Positions 1 to 5,924 of a DNA stretch of 7,907 nucleotides are shown piece after piece. Each line of letters opens with the position of its first letter. Position 1 is the first letter of the stretch. Below the pieces are notes generated by a model. It worked only from the letters and a program-made list of their open reading frames with translations, did not search any database and was not told the origin of the DNA. The position numbers and the translations under genes are program-made. The stretch is from an uncultured Bacilli bacterium (GTDB lineage Bacteria; Bacillota_I; Bacilli_A; RF39; UBA660), in the NCBI GenBank assembly GCA_944333305.1, contig CALVKV010000063.1, positions 1 through 7,907 on the forward strand, given 5' to 3'.

Positions 1-575
1 ACTCCATCTATACCAACATCTAAACCATCATTATTTAGGAAATAACAGTTATATTTTTTTGCAAGTTCTTCATATATTGTATTTAATTGTTTTGATTTTT
101 CTGTTGCACCCAAATACTTATCATCTTTTTTACAGTAATCTGTTTTTTCATCAATAACAGGTGGTGTCACTATCAATAATTTAGGGTAGCTTTCCTTAAA
201 TTGAGATTTTCTATTTAAAATAGTTTTAACAAAATATTCTTCTAATATTTTACCAATTTCTAAAGCAGATTTATTATAGGCATTTTTTAACTCATTAGTA
301 CCAAGCATTAGTATAACCAAATCTATTGGATCATGTGTATCTAAACAAGGTATTAAATATTCATAACCATTTTTCCCTTCCTTACCAGGTCTTAAATCAT
401 TGGATATTAAGGTTCTACTATTTAATCCTTCTTCTATTACTTCAAAATTATCTCCTAAAAGATTTGCTAAAACTTTAGGCCATCTTTTATCATTGCCATA
501 TCTTAGATGATTACTAAAAGAAATGTATCCCCAGGTATTGGAATCACCATAGCATAAAATTCTCACTTGTTCCAT
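1..575 (-). CDS. SGNH/GDSL-family hydrolase (esterase-like), 3' end outside window
   Basis: The frame opens at ATG 573-575 and stays open for 191 codons to the left edge. Family features are clear: a block I nucleophile motif GDSNTWG at residues 10-16 (Ser12), a block II-like EGLNSRT at 49-55 with Gly50, and block III GTNE at 92-95 (Asn94). The last visible residues, GIDG, match the start of the DGxH block V, so the catalytic His and roughly a C-terminal helix lie beyond the window. Members are usually cytoplasmic esterases or arylesterases of about 200-220 residues; no signal peptide is seen. The start has an AGGAG site 8 nt upstream that lies inside the 3' end of the preceding cupin frame, whose stop is only 3 bp away, so it is the last visible gene of that operon. 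The substrate cannot be told from sequence. Confidence 0.88.
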   Translation of the reverse strand, partial: MEQVRILCYGDSNTWGYISFSNHLRYGNDKRWPKVLANLLGDNFEVIEEGLNSRTLISNDLRPGKEGKNGYEYLIPCLDTHDPIDLVILMLGTNELKNAYNKSALEIGKILEEYFVKTILNRKSQFKESYPKLLIVTPPVIDEKTDYCKKDDKYLGATEKSKQLNTIYEELAKKYNCYFLNNDGLDVGIDG

Positions 576-578
576 TGT

Positions 579-1004
579 TTATTCTCCTAACTTTTCATAT
601 TCTTCATCTGTAACTTCTTCACACCATTCATTTGATGTTTCTTCACCTGGCACTTCTATAGCTAAATGACTAAACCAAGAATCTTTCTTTGCCCCATGCC
701 AATGTTTTACATTAGCAGGAATAGTGATAACCATACCAGGTTTTAGACTAACTGCCTCTTTTCCTTCTTCTTAGTACCAACCTTCTCCATCAACACAAAT
801 AAGAATTTGTCCTCCACCACTCTTAGCATGATGAATATGCCAATTATTACGACAAGCAGGTTCAAATGTAACATTTGCAATAAATAGACTTGTTTTATTA
901 GGATCAGTTAAAGGATTTAAATAACTTTTACCAATAAAGTATTTTGCAAAAGCAGTATTCTCTTCTCCTAAACCAAAGTCTCCTCCTTTTTTAATTTCAC
1001 TCAT
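579..1004 (-). pseudogene. Cupin-domain protein interrupted by an in-frame TAA
   Basis: Translation from ATG 1002-1004 gives 77 residues, then TAA at 771-773. The same frame then continues without another stop for 63 codons to TAA 579-581, completing a single-domain cupin of normal length (141 codons). The first half holds cupin motif 1 (WHIHH near residue 55, then GEGWY). The second half, after the stop, holds motif 2 (KPGMVITIPANVKHWHG), which carries the remaining metal-ligand His. The stop replaces what is normally a Gln after GWY in this family, so CAA to TAA, one transition, explains it. As read, the product would be a half barrel without its second motif. It starts 8 bp after the CMD gene, with a weak AAGGA site inside that gene's end. 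Relatives of this cupin often accompany CMD proteins and flavodoxins. Sequencing error or a strain-level polymorphism are the alternatives to a real pseudogene. Confidence 0.85.
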
Positions 1005-1012
1005 TATTTATC

Positions 1013-1666
1013 TTATCCTTTCTTTGTTATATTCTTAATTAAGCTAATAGTATTTAAACTTCTAGGAAAGCCTAGATATGGAACTAAATTCTTTACTACT
1101 TCAACTAACAACTCTTTACTATTTCCTAATGCTAAATTAGCATTTATATGAGATGAAAGTTGAGGTGTTACATCTTGGAATGATGCTAGAGTTGCAAAAG
1201 TAATTAATTCTCTTTCTTTATTACTTAAATATTTTCTAGTATAAAAATCTCCAAAACAATAACTTGCTAGATAATCCCAAATAAATTTAAAATCTTCACT
1301 TTCATTATTTCTTGATTTATCTATATTTTCTTTACCAAAAAGATTATACTGTGTTTCTAATCCTTTAGAATATCTATTATCATTAGTTGTAGTAGAAGCC
1401 TCATCTGTTTTACCTAAGACTTCTTCTGTTATTACAAGAAATGGATAAACCTTACCATACCCTAGATATGGAACAGTCTGATATACTGCTTCCTTTAATG
1501 ACTCTTTATCTACCTGATTTACCGCTTCACTTAACTTATCTTTAAAGATTTCTTTACTATTAGTAGATATTAAAGCAGGTAATAAAGTTAAGTATTTACT
1601 TCTCTCATCAAGGTTACTTTTAATATCATTGTTTATAAAATTATTAACGATTTTCTCTATTTCCAT
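1013..1666 (-). CDS. Two-domain carboxymuconolactone decarboxylase (CMD) family protein
   Basis: 217 residues containing two copies of the CMD/AhpD-like helical repeat. The first is at about 20-85, ending in VPYLGYGKVYPFL; the second at about 145-212, with ERELITFATLAS followed by H173 and ending in VPYLGFPRSLNT. COG0599 proteins of this kind act on small organic or peroxide substrates. The AhpD-type CxxC redox pair is absent here, so peroxidase-partner activity is not supported; the true reaction is unknown. The start ATG 1664-1666 overlaps the flavodoxin stop by one base (TAATG), a sign of translational coupling, and is preceded by an excellent GAGGAGG site at 1677-1683 inside the flavodoxin gene. 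The order flavodoxin-CMD-cupin suggests a cytoplasmic detoxification or redox operon. Confidence 0.88.
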   Translation of the reverse strand: MEIEKIVNNFINNDIKSNLDERSKYLTLLPALISTNSKEIFKDKLSEAVNQVDKESLKEAVYQTVPYLGYGKVYPFLVITEEVLGKTDEASTTTNDNRYSKGLETQYNLFGKENIDKSRNNESEDFKFIWDYLASYCFGDFYTRKYLSNKERELITFATLASFQDVTPQLSSHINANLALGNSKELLVEVVKNLVPYLGFPRSLNTISLIKNITKKG

Positions 1667-2136
1667 TACTTATTAGCCTCCTCTATAAATTTATCTATAG
1701 CACTACTATCAGTTACTAACTTATCCCCATCAAATTTTAAAATTAATTCATTAATAACATTAGGTGCATATTTCTTTATATCTTCTACAGTATGACCTAA
1801 CCAACCACCATTAGTAATTATTGGCATTACTCTCTTATTCTTTAAATCATACTTTTCTAAGAATGTATGAACGACAGGTGCAAAAGTATACCACCAAACA
1901 GGAGTTGCTAAAATAACAGTATCATAGTTATTTAAGTTGATATTAATAACTTCTATTTCTCTTAAATAATTTCTATTAACTTCTTCTTGTCCTAAATCTA
2001 CTACCTCATCATAGTCAGTAGAATAAGGCTCCTTGGGTTTAATTTCAAAAACATCTGCATCTATTTTCTCTTTAATCATATCAACAATTCTTTTAGTATG
2101 ATTAGAATATGAATAATAAACAATCGCTTTCTTCAT
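1666..2136 (-). CDS. Flavodoxin-family protein
   Basis: Flavodoxin fold of 156 residues from the chosen start, close to the usual 140-170. The first strand KKAIVYYS is followed by the FMN phosphate loop YSNHT (residues 10-14). The second FMN loop region is PVWWYTFAP (79-87), and the third is TNGGWLG (108-114). It would bind FMN and act as a cytoplasmic one- or two-electron carrier or quinone/nitro-type reductase. The ATG at 2134-2136 is chosen because AAGGTGA lies 5 nt upstream and the first beta strand follows immediately; an ATG at 2140-2142 and a GTG at 2143-2145 are in-frame alternatives. It is the first gene of the operon, directly behind the MerR-type promoter, so induction by an electrophile or oxidant signal is likely but inferred. 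Confidence 0.9.
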   Translation of the reverse strand: MKKAIVYYSYSNHTKRIVDMIKEKIDADVFEIKPKEPYSTDYDEVVDLGQEEVNRNYLREIEVININLNNYDTVILATPVWWYTFAPVVHTFLEKYDLKNKRVMPIITNGGWLGHTVEDIKKYAPNVINELILKFDGDKLVTDSSAIDKFIEEANK

Positions 2137-2163
2137 AAACATCACCTTTCCTCTTACAAGATA

Positions 2164-2194
2164 ATTCTACTACTTAGACTTAACTCTAAGTCAA
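2164..2194 (-). promoter_or_regulatory. MerR-type promoter with dyad operator in a 19-bp spacer
   Basis: Read on the minus strand, -35 TTGACT (2189-2194) and -10 TAGAAT (2164-2169) are separated by 19 bp instead of 17. The spacer carries the dyad ACTTAGAGTTAAGTCTAAGT (2172-2191), with perfect 7-bp arms ACTTAGA/TCTAAGT. An over-long spacer with a centred dyad is the known signature of MerR-family activators, which untwist the DNA to align the two elements. The dyad resembles the operator of the carbonyl/electrophile-responsive branch, but the specific regulator is not in the window. It lies between the cutA-like stop and the flavodoxin start and should drive the flavodoxin-CMD-cupin-hydrolase operon. 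Confidence 0.8.
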
Positions 2195-2201
2195 GAGAAA
2201 A

Positions 2202-2513
2202 TTACTCAGTTTCTTCTTCTATCCAATTTAAATAATCATTACTTGGACTAGTTAAAGGAAAAACGGCAAACTCAGGTACATTATAACTATGAATTTCTTT
2301 AATTACTTTATAAACTTCATTAATTAAAGAATCTTTCGTCTTCATAAAGACTAAATACTCTTTATCACTTTCAAGTTCTCCTTTATAATTCCAAGCACTA
2401 TCACTAACTATTACTTGTAAACTTGCAACTAACTTTTCCTTTAAAAGTTTTTCTTTTGTTAAATTAACTTCTTCTTCATTATTAAATGCTACTTCTATCA
2501 TTACGTATTTCAT
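2202..2513 (-). CDS. cutA: CutA1-like protein (divalent ion tolerance family)
   Basis: 103 residues from the chosen start, the usual size for CutA1, a trimeric ferredoxin-like-fold protein implicated loosely in metal tolerance. Matches to the family pattern are the KEKLVAS segment (normally R-LAAC), the S-AWNYKGELESDKE stretch (family S-Y-W-G-E-D-E), FMKTK, the HSYNVPE motif (family HPYE-PE), and the terminal YLNWIEEE (family YL-WI). It is divergent: the conserved Cys of the AACVN stretch is Ser here. ATG 2511-2513 is favoured because GGAAGTGA sits 4 nt upstream; an in-frame ATG at 2526-2528 would add five residues but has no binding site and lies almost on the -10 element. No clear terminator follows, so some read-through into the flavodoxin operon is possible. 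Confidence 0.82.
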   Translation of the reverse strand: MKYVMIEVAFNNEEEVNLTKEKLLKEKLVASLQVIVSDSAWNYKGELESDKEYLVFMKTKDSLINEVYKVIKEIHSYNVPEFAVFPLTSPSNDYLNWIEEETE

Positions 2514-2532
2514 CTTGTCACTTCCCATATAT

Positions 2533-2561
2533 ATTATATAAGATTTTATAAAATAAAAAAA
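2533..2561 (-). promoter_or_regulatory. Probable promoter of the cutA-like gene
   Basis: A perfect TATAAT -10 element (2533-2538, minus strand) lies 19 bp before the preferred ATG. At a 17-bp spacer the -35 position is only an A/T tract (TTTTTT, 2556-2561), which is also the U-tract of the upstream gene's terminator. The -10 is convincing and the -35 is not. Confidence 0.45.
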
Positions 2562-2603
2562 GATGCTAACTAGCTTTCTTATAAACTAAACAAGCATCTT
2601 TTT
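2557..2603 (-). terminator. Terminator overlapping the 3' end of the first DUF3419-like gene
   Basis: On the minus strand a perfect 10-bp outer stem AAAAAGATGC/GCATCTTTTT (2594-2603 with 2557-2566) is followed by a run of T. Inside the 27-nt loop a second 6-bp stem TAGTTT/AAGCTA forms with one G-U pair. The stop codon (2566-2568) lies within the structure, so the last dozen codons double as the terminator. The paralogous gene carries the same layout. Confidence 0.75.
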
Positions 2604-3552
2604 CATATGTTTTAAGTCTACTTAAGTAATCATCTTCTAAATAACTAGTAGACTTAAAAATTTCATAACTATATATATTATCAGGAAATATTTCATCACG
2701 TATTTTCTTATTAAAAATTGCAGTTTTTTCACACTCTTCAAGAATTGAATATATGTAACCAATAATTATTATTCCATCATCATTTAAATTATTTTTATAT
2801 TTCATTATAAAATTTCTAAAATCCTGTAGAGCACTTCTTTCTTCTTCAAATCTAGTTTCATATAGGCTTTGTTGATAAAATATATTACTAGCATATTGAA
2901 TAAGATTAGAAAAATACATTAAATCATAATTTTTACTTAATATTAAATCTTTAATATTTTTATTTACAAATGTTATTTTTATAGATAATGATATTTCTTT
3001 AATATTTTCAAAACCTTTATCGCTTAAATAATAAACTGTATTTTCTAATGTAGAACTCTTATATTCATCAGAGTTAAAAAGGCAATCACTTTCTCTAATT
3101 TTATAGCCATCATATCGGTTATACAACTCCATCCAAAACTTATAACTATTTCCTTTTAAAAAAGGAGCAATTCTTGCAAATATTTCTTCATTGAAACTTT
3201 CTTTCGACTTATTATAATTTCTACTATGACAAAAGAACGATATATACTCATCTTTAGTTAAATCAGCTCTCAAGGCTGCTCTTTTCAAATAAAATAAATA
3301 TTTAGTTAAAGGATTAATATCAAAAGCAGTAACACTTCTTGCTCCCCTTAAATACATATCAAAAACTTGATCAGATGAACCCAAAACACTAAGACAATCT
3401 TTATCTTTAAAATCAAAGCAATCAAACATTTCTTTTATATTTTCATTGGTAAATGGATAAACCATGTCAAAAATATCATCATCATTTCTATAAAATGTAT
3501 GATTTTCTATCAAATATTTAGCTTTCTTTATATCTTCTTCTAAACTTGACAT
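2566..3552 (-). CDS. DUF3419/BtaA-like SAM-binding transferase, paralogue 1
   Basis: 328 residues. The N-terminal helix region is followed by a Rossmann SAM-binding core: CLSVLGSSDQ (residues 53-62; Gly-rich motif I), then ARSVTAFDINP (71-81) with Asp78 at the end of strand 2, and a LK-AAL helix (89-94). A later strand KNYDLMYFSNLIQYA (207-221) and DDGIIIIGYIYS (258-269) match class I methyltransferase-fold motifs. The GSSDQ-to-DINP spacing and LK-AAL helix resemble DUF3419, the family of BtaA, which moves the 3-amino-3-carboxypropyl group of SAM onto diacylglycerol. Overall length is shorter than BtaA and the acceptor is unknown, so the reaction is inference. ATG has a GGGGAG site 7 nt upstream. 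It is one of two tandem paralogues next to a SAM synthetase. No membrane segment is seen. Confidence 0.75.
   Translation of the reverse strand: MSSLEEDIKKAKYLIENHTFYRNDDDIFDMVYPFTNENIKEMFDCFDFKDKDCLSVLGSSDQVFDMYLRGARSVTAFDINPLTKYLFYLKRAALRADLTKDEYISFFCHSRNYNKSKESFNEEIFARIAPFLKGNSYKFWMELYNRYDGYKIRESDCLFNSDEYKSSTLENTVYYLSDKGFENIKEISLSIKITFVNKNIKDLILSKNYDLMYFSNLIQYASNIFYQQSLYETRFEEERSALQDFRNFIMKYKNNLNDDGIIIIGYIYSILEECEKTAIFNKKIRDEIFPDNIYSYEIFKSTSYLEDDYLSRLKTYEKDACLVYKKAS
3328..3412 (-). repeat. 85-bp identical tract, copy in paralogue 1
   Basis: These 85 bases are identical, including all synonymous positions, to 4483-4567 in the neighbouring paralogue. They cover codons 48-75, the strand-1 and motif I part of the SAM-binding site (FKDKDCLSVLGSS through GARSVT). 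Flanking codons differ between the two genes. A second, 30-bp identical stretch is at 2575-2604 versus 3712-3741, at the gene ends. Confidence 0.95.
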
Positions 3553-3575
3553 AATATCTCCCCTTGATTGTTCCT

Positions 3576-3603
3576 ATTATATCATTAAAGCAAATAAATG
3601 CAA
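3576..3603 (-). promoter_or_regulatory. Promoter of DUF3419-like paralogue 1
   Basis: Minus-strand -10 TATAAT (3576-3581) with -35 TTGCAT (3598-3603) at 16 bp, or TTTGCA at 17 bp. It sits about 24 bp upstream of the start codon, with the GGGGAG ribosome site between, giving a short leader. Confidence 0.7.
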
Positions 3604-3615
3604 ACGTGTTCTATT

Positions 3616-3663
3616 TAGATGTTACATTTAATAATCTCCTTTTATATTAATAAATAACATCTA
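3616..3663. repeat. Inverted repeat in the gap between the two paralogues
   Basis: Perfect 9-bp arms TAGATGTTA (3616-3624) and TAACATCTA (3655-3663) enclose a further 6-bp pair TTAATA (3628-3633)/TATTAA (3645-3650). It lies just upstream of the paralogue 1 promoter. It has no U-tract suited to either strand, so it is not an obvious terminator; an operator or a second hairpin is possible. Function is unknown. Confidence 0.5.
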
Positions 3664-3693
3664 TTATTATTTTCAAAATATTTCCTAAAATAT

Positions 3694-3740
3694 AAAAAGA
3701 TGCTAAATAGTTTTCTTATAAACTAAACAAGCATCTTTTT
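3694..3740 (-). terminator. Terminator overlapping the 3' end of DUF3419-like paralogue 2
   Basis: Outer stem AAAAAGATGC/GCATCTTTTT (3731-3740 with 3694-3703) is identical to that of paralogue 1. The inner stem TAGTTT/AAACTA is perfect where paralogue 1 has a G-U pair, so the pairing is kept although the bases changed. The stop codon (3703-3705) is inside the structure. Confidence 0.75.
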
Positions 3741-4707
3741 CTTTCTTTGAATCTAAATTAGTATATGGTTTTTCATAATAATCAATAGAATTAAAATAAT
3801 AATAGTTAAATTTATCTAAAGGAAATACCTCATCTCTTATCGCTTTATTAAATATACCATTGGAATAGTACTCATCAAGTATTGTATAAATATAACCTAT
3901 AATAATTATTCCATTCGCATTAAGATTATCTTTAAATGACATTATATAATTTTTAAAGGCTTCTAGTGGTAATTTTCTTTGTAAATAAGCAGTCTCACAA
4001 ATTGTATTTTTTAAAAACATAGAAGAAGCATACTGAATTATATTAGAAAAATACATTAAATCATATTTTTTTTCCAATACCAGTTCTTTAATATCCTTAT
4101 TTATAAAAGTTATTTTAATATTTTTAGACACTTCTTTAAGTTTTTCAAAGTTATCATCATCTAAATATGCTACTGTATGTTCTAAAGTATCTCTAAAGTA
4201 TTCATTACTAGTAAATAATCTAGCAGATTTTCTAATAGTAGAAAAACTATACTTATTATATAGGTTAATCCAAAACTTGTAACTATTGCCTTTTAAATTA
4301 GGTGCAATTTTATCAAATATTCTTATATCAAAAGGCTTTATTAAACGATTTTGAAATATAGCATAATTATCGGTACCGCGATAACAAAAATAATCTAAAT
4401 ATTCTTCTTTAGTTAGATTAGCATCAAGTGCTGCTTTTTTAAGATGAAATAGATATTCCGTTAAAGGGTTAATATCAAAAGTAGTAACACTTCTTGCTCC
4501 CCTTAAATACATATCAAAAACTTGATCAGATGAACCCAAAACACTAAGACAATCTTTATCTTTAAAACTAAAATGACTAAACATTCCATTAATATTTTCT
4601 GTAGTAAAAGGATAAATCATATTAAAGAGCTCTTTCTCATTTCTGTAGTAACCATTATTCTCTATCAATTCTTTAGCTTTCTTTAAATCTTCTTCTAAGC
4701 TAGACAT
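3703..4707 (-). CDS. DUF3419/BtaA-like SAM-binding transferase, paralogue 2
   Basis: 334 residues, collinear with paralogue 1 from MSSLEED to the KDACLVYKK tail. It keeps the same key elements: CLSVLGSSDQ (53-62), ARSVTTFDINP (71-81, Asp78), a LK-AAL helix near 90, the KYDLMYFSNIIQYAS strand and the NGIIIIGYIY strand near the C-terminus. The two differ most in the middle, where paralogue 2 has about eight extra residues around 110-125. By family, a SAM-dependent enzyme of the DUF3419/BtaA type is likely (3-amino-3-carboxypropyl transfer or methylation); the acceptor is unknown. The ATG has a strong GGGGGG site 5 nt upstream and its own promoter, so it is not strictly co-transcribed with metK or paralogue 1. 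Retention of both copies with all motifs suggests both work. Confidence 0.75.
   Translation of the reverse strand: MSSLEEDLKKAKELIENNGYYRNEKELFNMIYPFTTENINGMFSHFSFKDKDCLSVLGSSDQVFDMYLRGARSVTTFDINPLTEYLFHLKKAALDANLTKEEYLDYFCYRGTDNYAIFQNRLIKPFDIRIFDKIAPNLKGNSYKFWINLYNKYSFSTIRKSARLFTSNEYFRDTLEHTVAYLDDDNFEKLKEVSKNIKITFINKDIKELVLEKKYDLMYFSNIIQYASSMFLKNTICETAYLQRKLPLEAFKNYIMSFKDNLNANGIIIIGYIYTILDEYYSNGIFNKAIRDEVFPLDKFNYYYFNSIDYYEKPYTNLDSKKEKDACLVYKKTI
4483..4567 (-). repeat. 85-bp identical tract, copy in paralogue 2
   Basis: Partner of 3328-3412; identical over all 85 bases, and covers the same codons 48-75. Outside it the genes differ at many codons, including silent positions, so the block stands out as recently homogenised. 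Confidence 0.95.
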
Positions 4708-4731
4708 AATATCCCCCCTTCACGTTTTGTT

Positions 4732-4760
4732 ATTCTAGCACTATTACAGTTAAAAGTAAA
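4732..4760 (-). promoter_or_regulatory. Promoter of DUF3419-like paralogue 2
   Basis: Minus-strand -10 TAGAAT (4732-4737) and -35 TTTACT (4755-4760) with a 17-bp spacer, about 24 bp upstream of the start codon. The placement is the same as for paralogue 1, although the promoter sequences are not similar. Confidence 0.65.
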
Positions 4761-4810
4761 GAATGAGCCAAAGTCAAAATATTTTATATTTTTCCAGTTT
4801 TTACCATTTT

Positions 4811-4858
4811 GTATAAAAAGAAAAACTAGTCTTGGAAATGTCCAAATCTAGCTTTTTC
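4811..4858 (-). terminator. Terminator overlapping the 3' end of metK
   Basis: On the minus strand GAAAAAGCTAG (4848-4858) pairs with CTAGTTTTTC (4820-4829) with one bulged G, and TTGG/CCAA (4842-4845 with 4832-4835) extends the stem inside. A TTTTTCTTTTT tract follows. The metK stop codon (4826-4828) lies in the 3' arm. Confidence 0.65.
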
Positions 4859-5848
4859 TTCATAACATATATTTAATAAATCTAAGTCTTTTATAATATT
4901 TTTAGGTGTACACTCAAAATATAAAGATTCATCTGGTTCAATATAACCTTTATCACTATCTATATATATTGATAAAGGTCTATCTATACCAATAGCATAA
5001 CTAATAACAACTTCACACCAAGATAAATTAAGTTTCTTTAGATAAGTTTTAGCGATTTCTCTTGCTTTATAAGCAGCACTTCTATCTACTTTAGTAGAAT
5101 CTTTTCCAGAAAAAGCACCTCCACCTACTTTACAAAATGACTGATAAGAATCAACTACTATCTTTCTTCCTGTAAGACCAGAGTCTCCTTCAAAACCACC
5201 TATTTCAAATCTACCAGTTGGATTAATCAAAAACTCTTCTATTTCTATATCATAATCTTTACATATATTTATACATGCCTCTTTTATTAAGTTATCTGTA
5301 TAATCGCGATGCTCTTCATCATTCTGATAAGAGATAGTAAAATATTTTATTTTCTTTAACTTCATCTCATCATCATAATAACCAGTTATCTCTGCTTTGC
5401 CATCGCTTCTTAAATATGAACAATTTAGTCTTTCTTTATCATACCACTTACTAAGCCTTTGAAGTATTACCATTGCAGTAGGAAGTAATTCTTTAGTATC
5501 ATTAACAGCATAACCAAACATCATACCTTGATCCCCTGCTCCTCCTACTTCATCATTAGTACCCATAGCAATATCAGGACTTTGGCACCCCAAATTATTA
5601 ATAATTTCATAGTTAGTATCATAGCCAACACTAGCTAAGACTCTTTTAACAATACTTTCTACATCAATAGAAACTTTACTAGTAACTTCTCCTGTAATAA
5701 ATATTTTACCTTTACCACCCATTACTTCTATACCACATCTAGAATTTTTATCTTCTTTTAAGTAAGCATCAAGTAAAGCATCACTTATTTGATCACATAC
5801 TTTATCAGGATGACCACGAAACACTATTTCATTTGTATATAACCTCAT
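4826..5848 (-). CDS. metK: S-adenosylmethionine synthetase, short divergent form
   Basis: Makes SAM from methionine and ATP, with release of phosphate and diphosphate, in the cytoplasm. Signature elements from the chosen start: GHPDK at 12-16 (His13, Asp15, Lys16 of the ATP site), QSPDIAMG near 89-96, GAGDQG (103-108), DSGLTGRK (222-229), GGGAFSGKD (242-250) and KVDRSAAY (253-260). At 340 residues it is shorter than the usual 380-400. The protein ends straight after FGHF, without the FPWE-type C-terminal tail, and the central STQH-type segment reads SYQND. All main active-site motifs remain, so activity is likely. ATG 5846-5848 is preferred because MRLYTNE matches the family start and GTGAG lies 4 nt upstream; a GTG at 5855-5857 is possible. 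It sits directly upstream of two SAM-binding paralogues. Whether it is the cell's only MetK is unknown. Confidence 0.93.
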   Translation of the reverse strand: MRLYTNEIVFRGHPDKVCDQISDALLDAYLKEDKNSRCGIEVMGGKGKIFITGEVTSKVSIDVESIVKRVLASVGYDTNYEIINNLGCQSPDIAMGTNDEVGGAGDQGMMFGYAVNDTKELLPTAMVILQRLSKWYDKERLNCSYLRSDGKAEITGYYDDEMKLKKIKYFTISYQNDEEHRDYTDNLIKEACINICKDYDIEIEEFLINPTGRFEIGGFEGDSGLTGRKIVVDSYQSFCKVGGGAFSGKDSTKVDRSAAYKAREIAKTYLKKLNLSWCEVVISYAIGIDRPLSIYIDSDKGYIEPDESLYFECTPKNIIKDLDLLNICYEEKARFGHFQD

Positions 5849-5871
5849 AAATCTCACAACCTTCTAATAAT

Positions 5872-5899
5872 AGTATAGCATCTTACTAAAAATTTGAAA
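5872..5899 (-). promoter_or_regulatory. Possible promoter of metK
   Basis: Minus-strand -10 TATACT (5872-5877) lies about 23 bp before the ATG. The best -35 is TTTCAA (5894-5899) at 16 bp, a weak match. The leader is too short to hold an S-box or other SAM riboswitch. Confidence 0.45.
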
Positions 5900-5924
5900 C
5901 TCAATTTTCATAAATCAAATAAAC

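Noticed and set aside
771..773. Programmed read-through or a reassigned TAA codon in the cupin
   Set aside because: Other genes here use TAA as a normal terminator at their expected ends, so reassignment is implausible; a point mutation or error is simpler.
2172..2191. Dyad upstream of the flavodoxin operon read as a terminator for the cutA-like gene
   Set aside because: It has no U-tract on the minus strand and fits exactly in a 19-bp promoter spacer, so an operator explains it better.
5849..5924. SAM riboswitch before metK or the SAM-binding paralogues
   Set aside because: The leaders are only some tens of bases from promoter to start codon and contain no S-box or other SAM-aptamer core.
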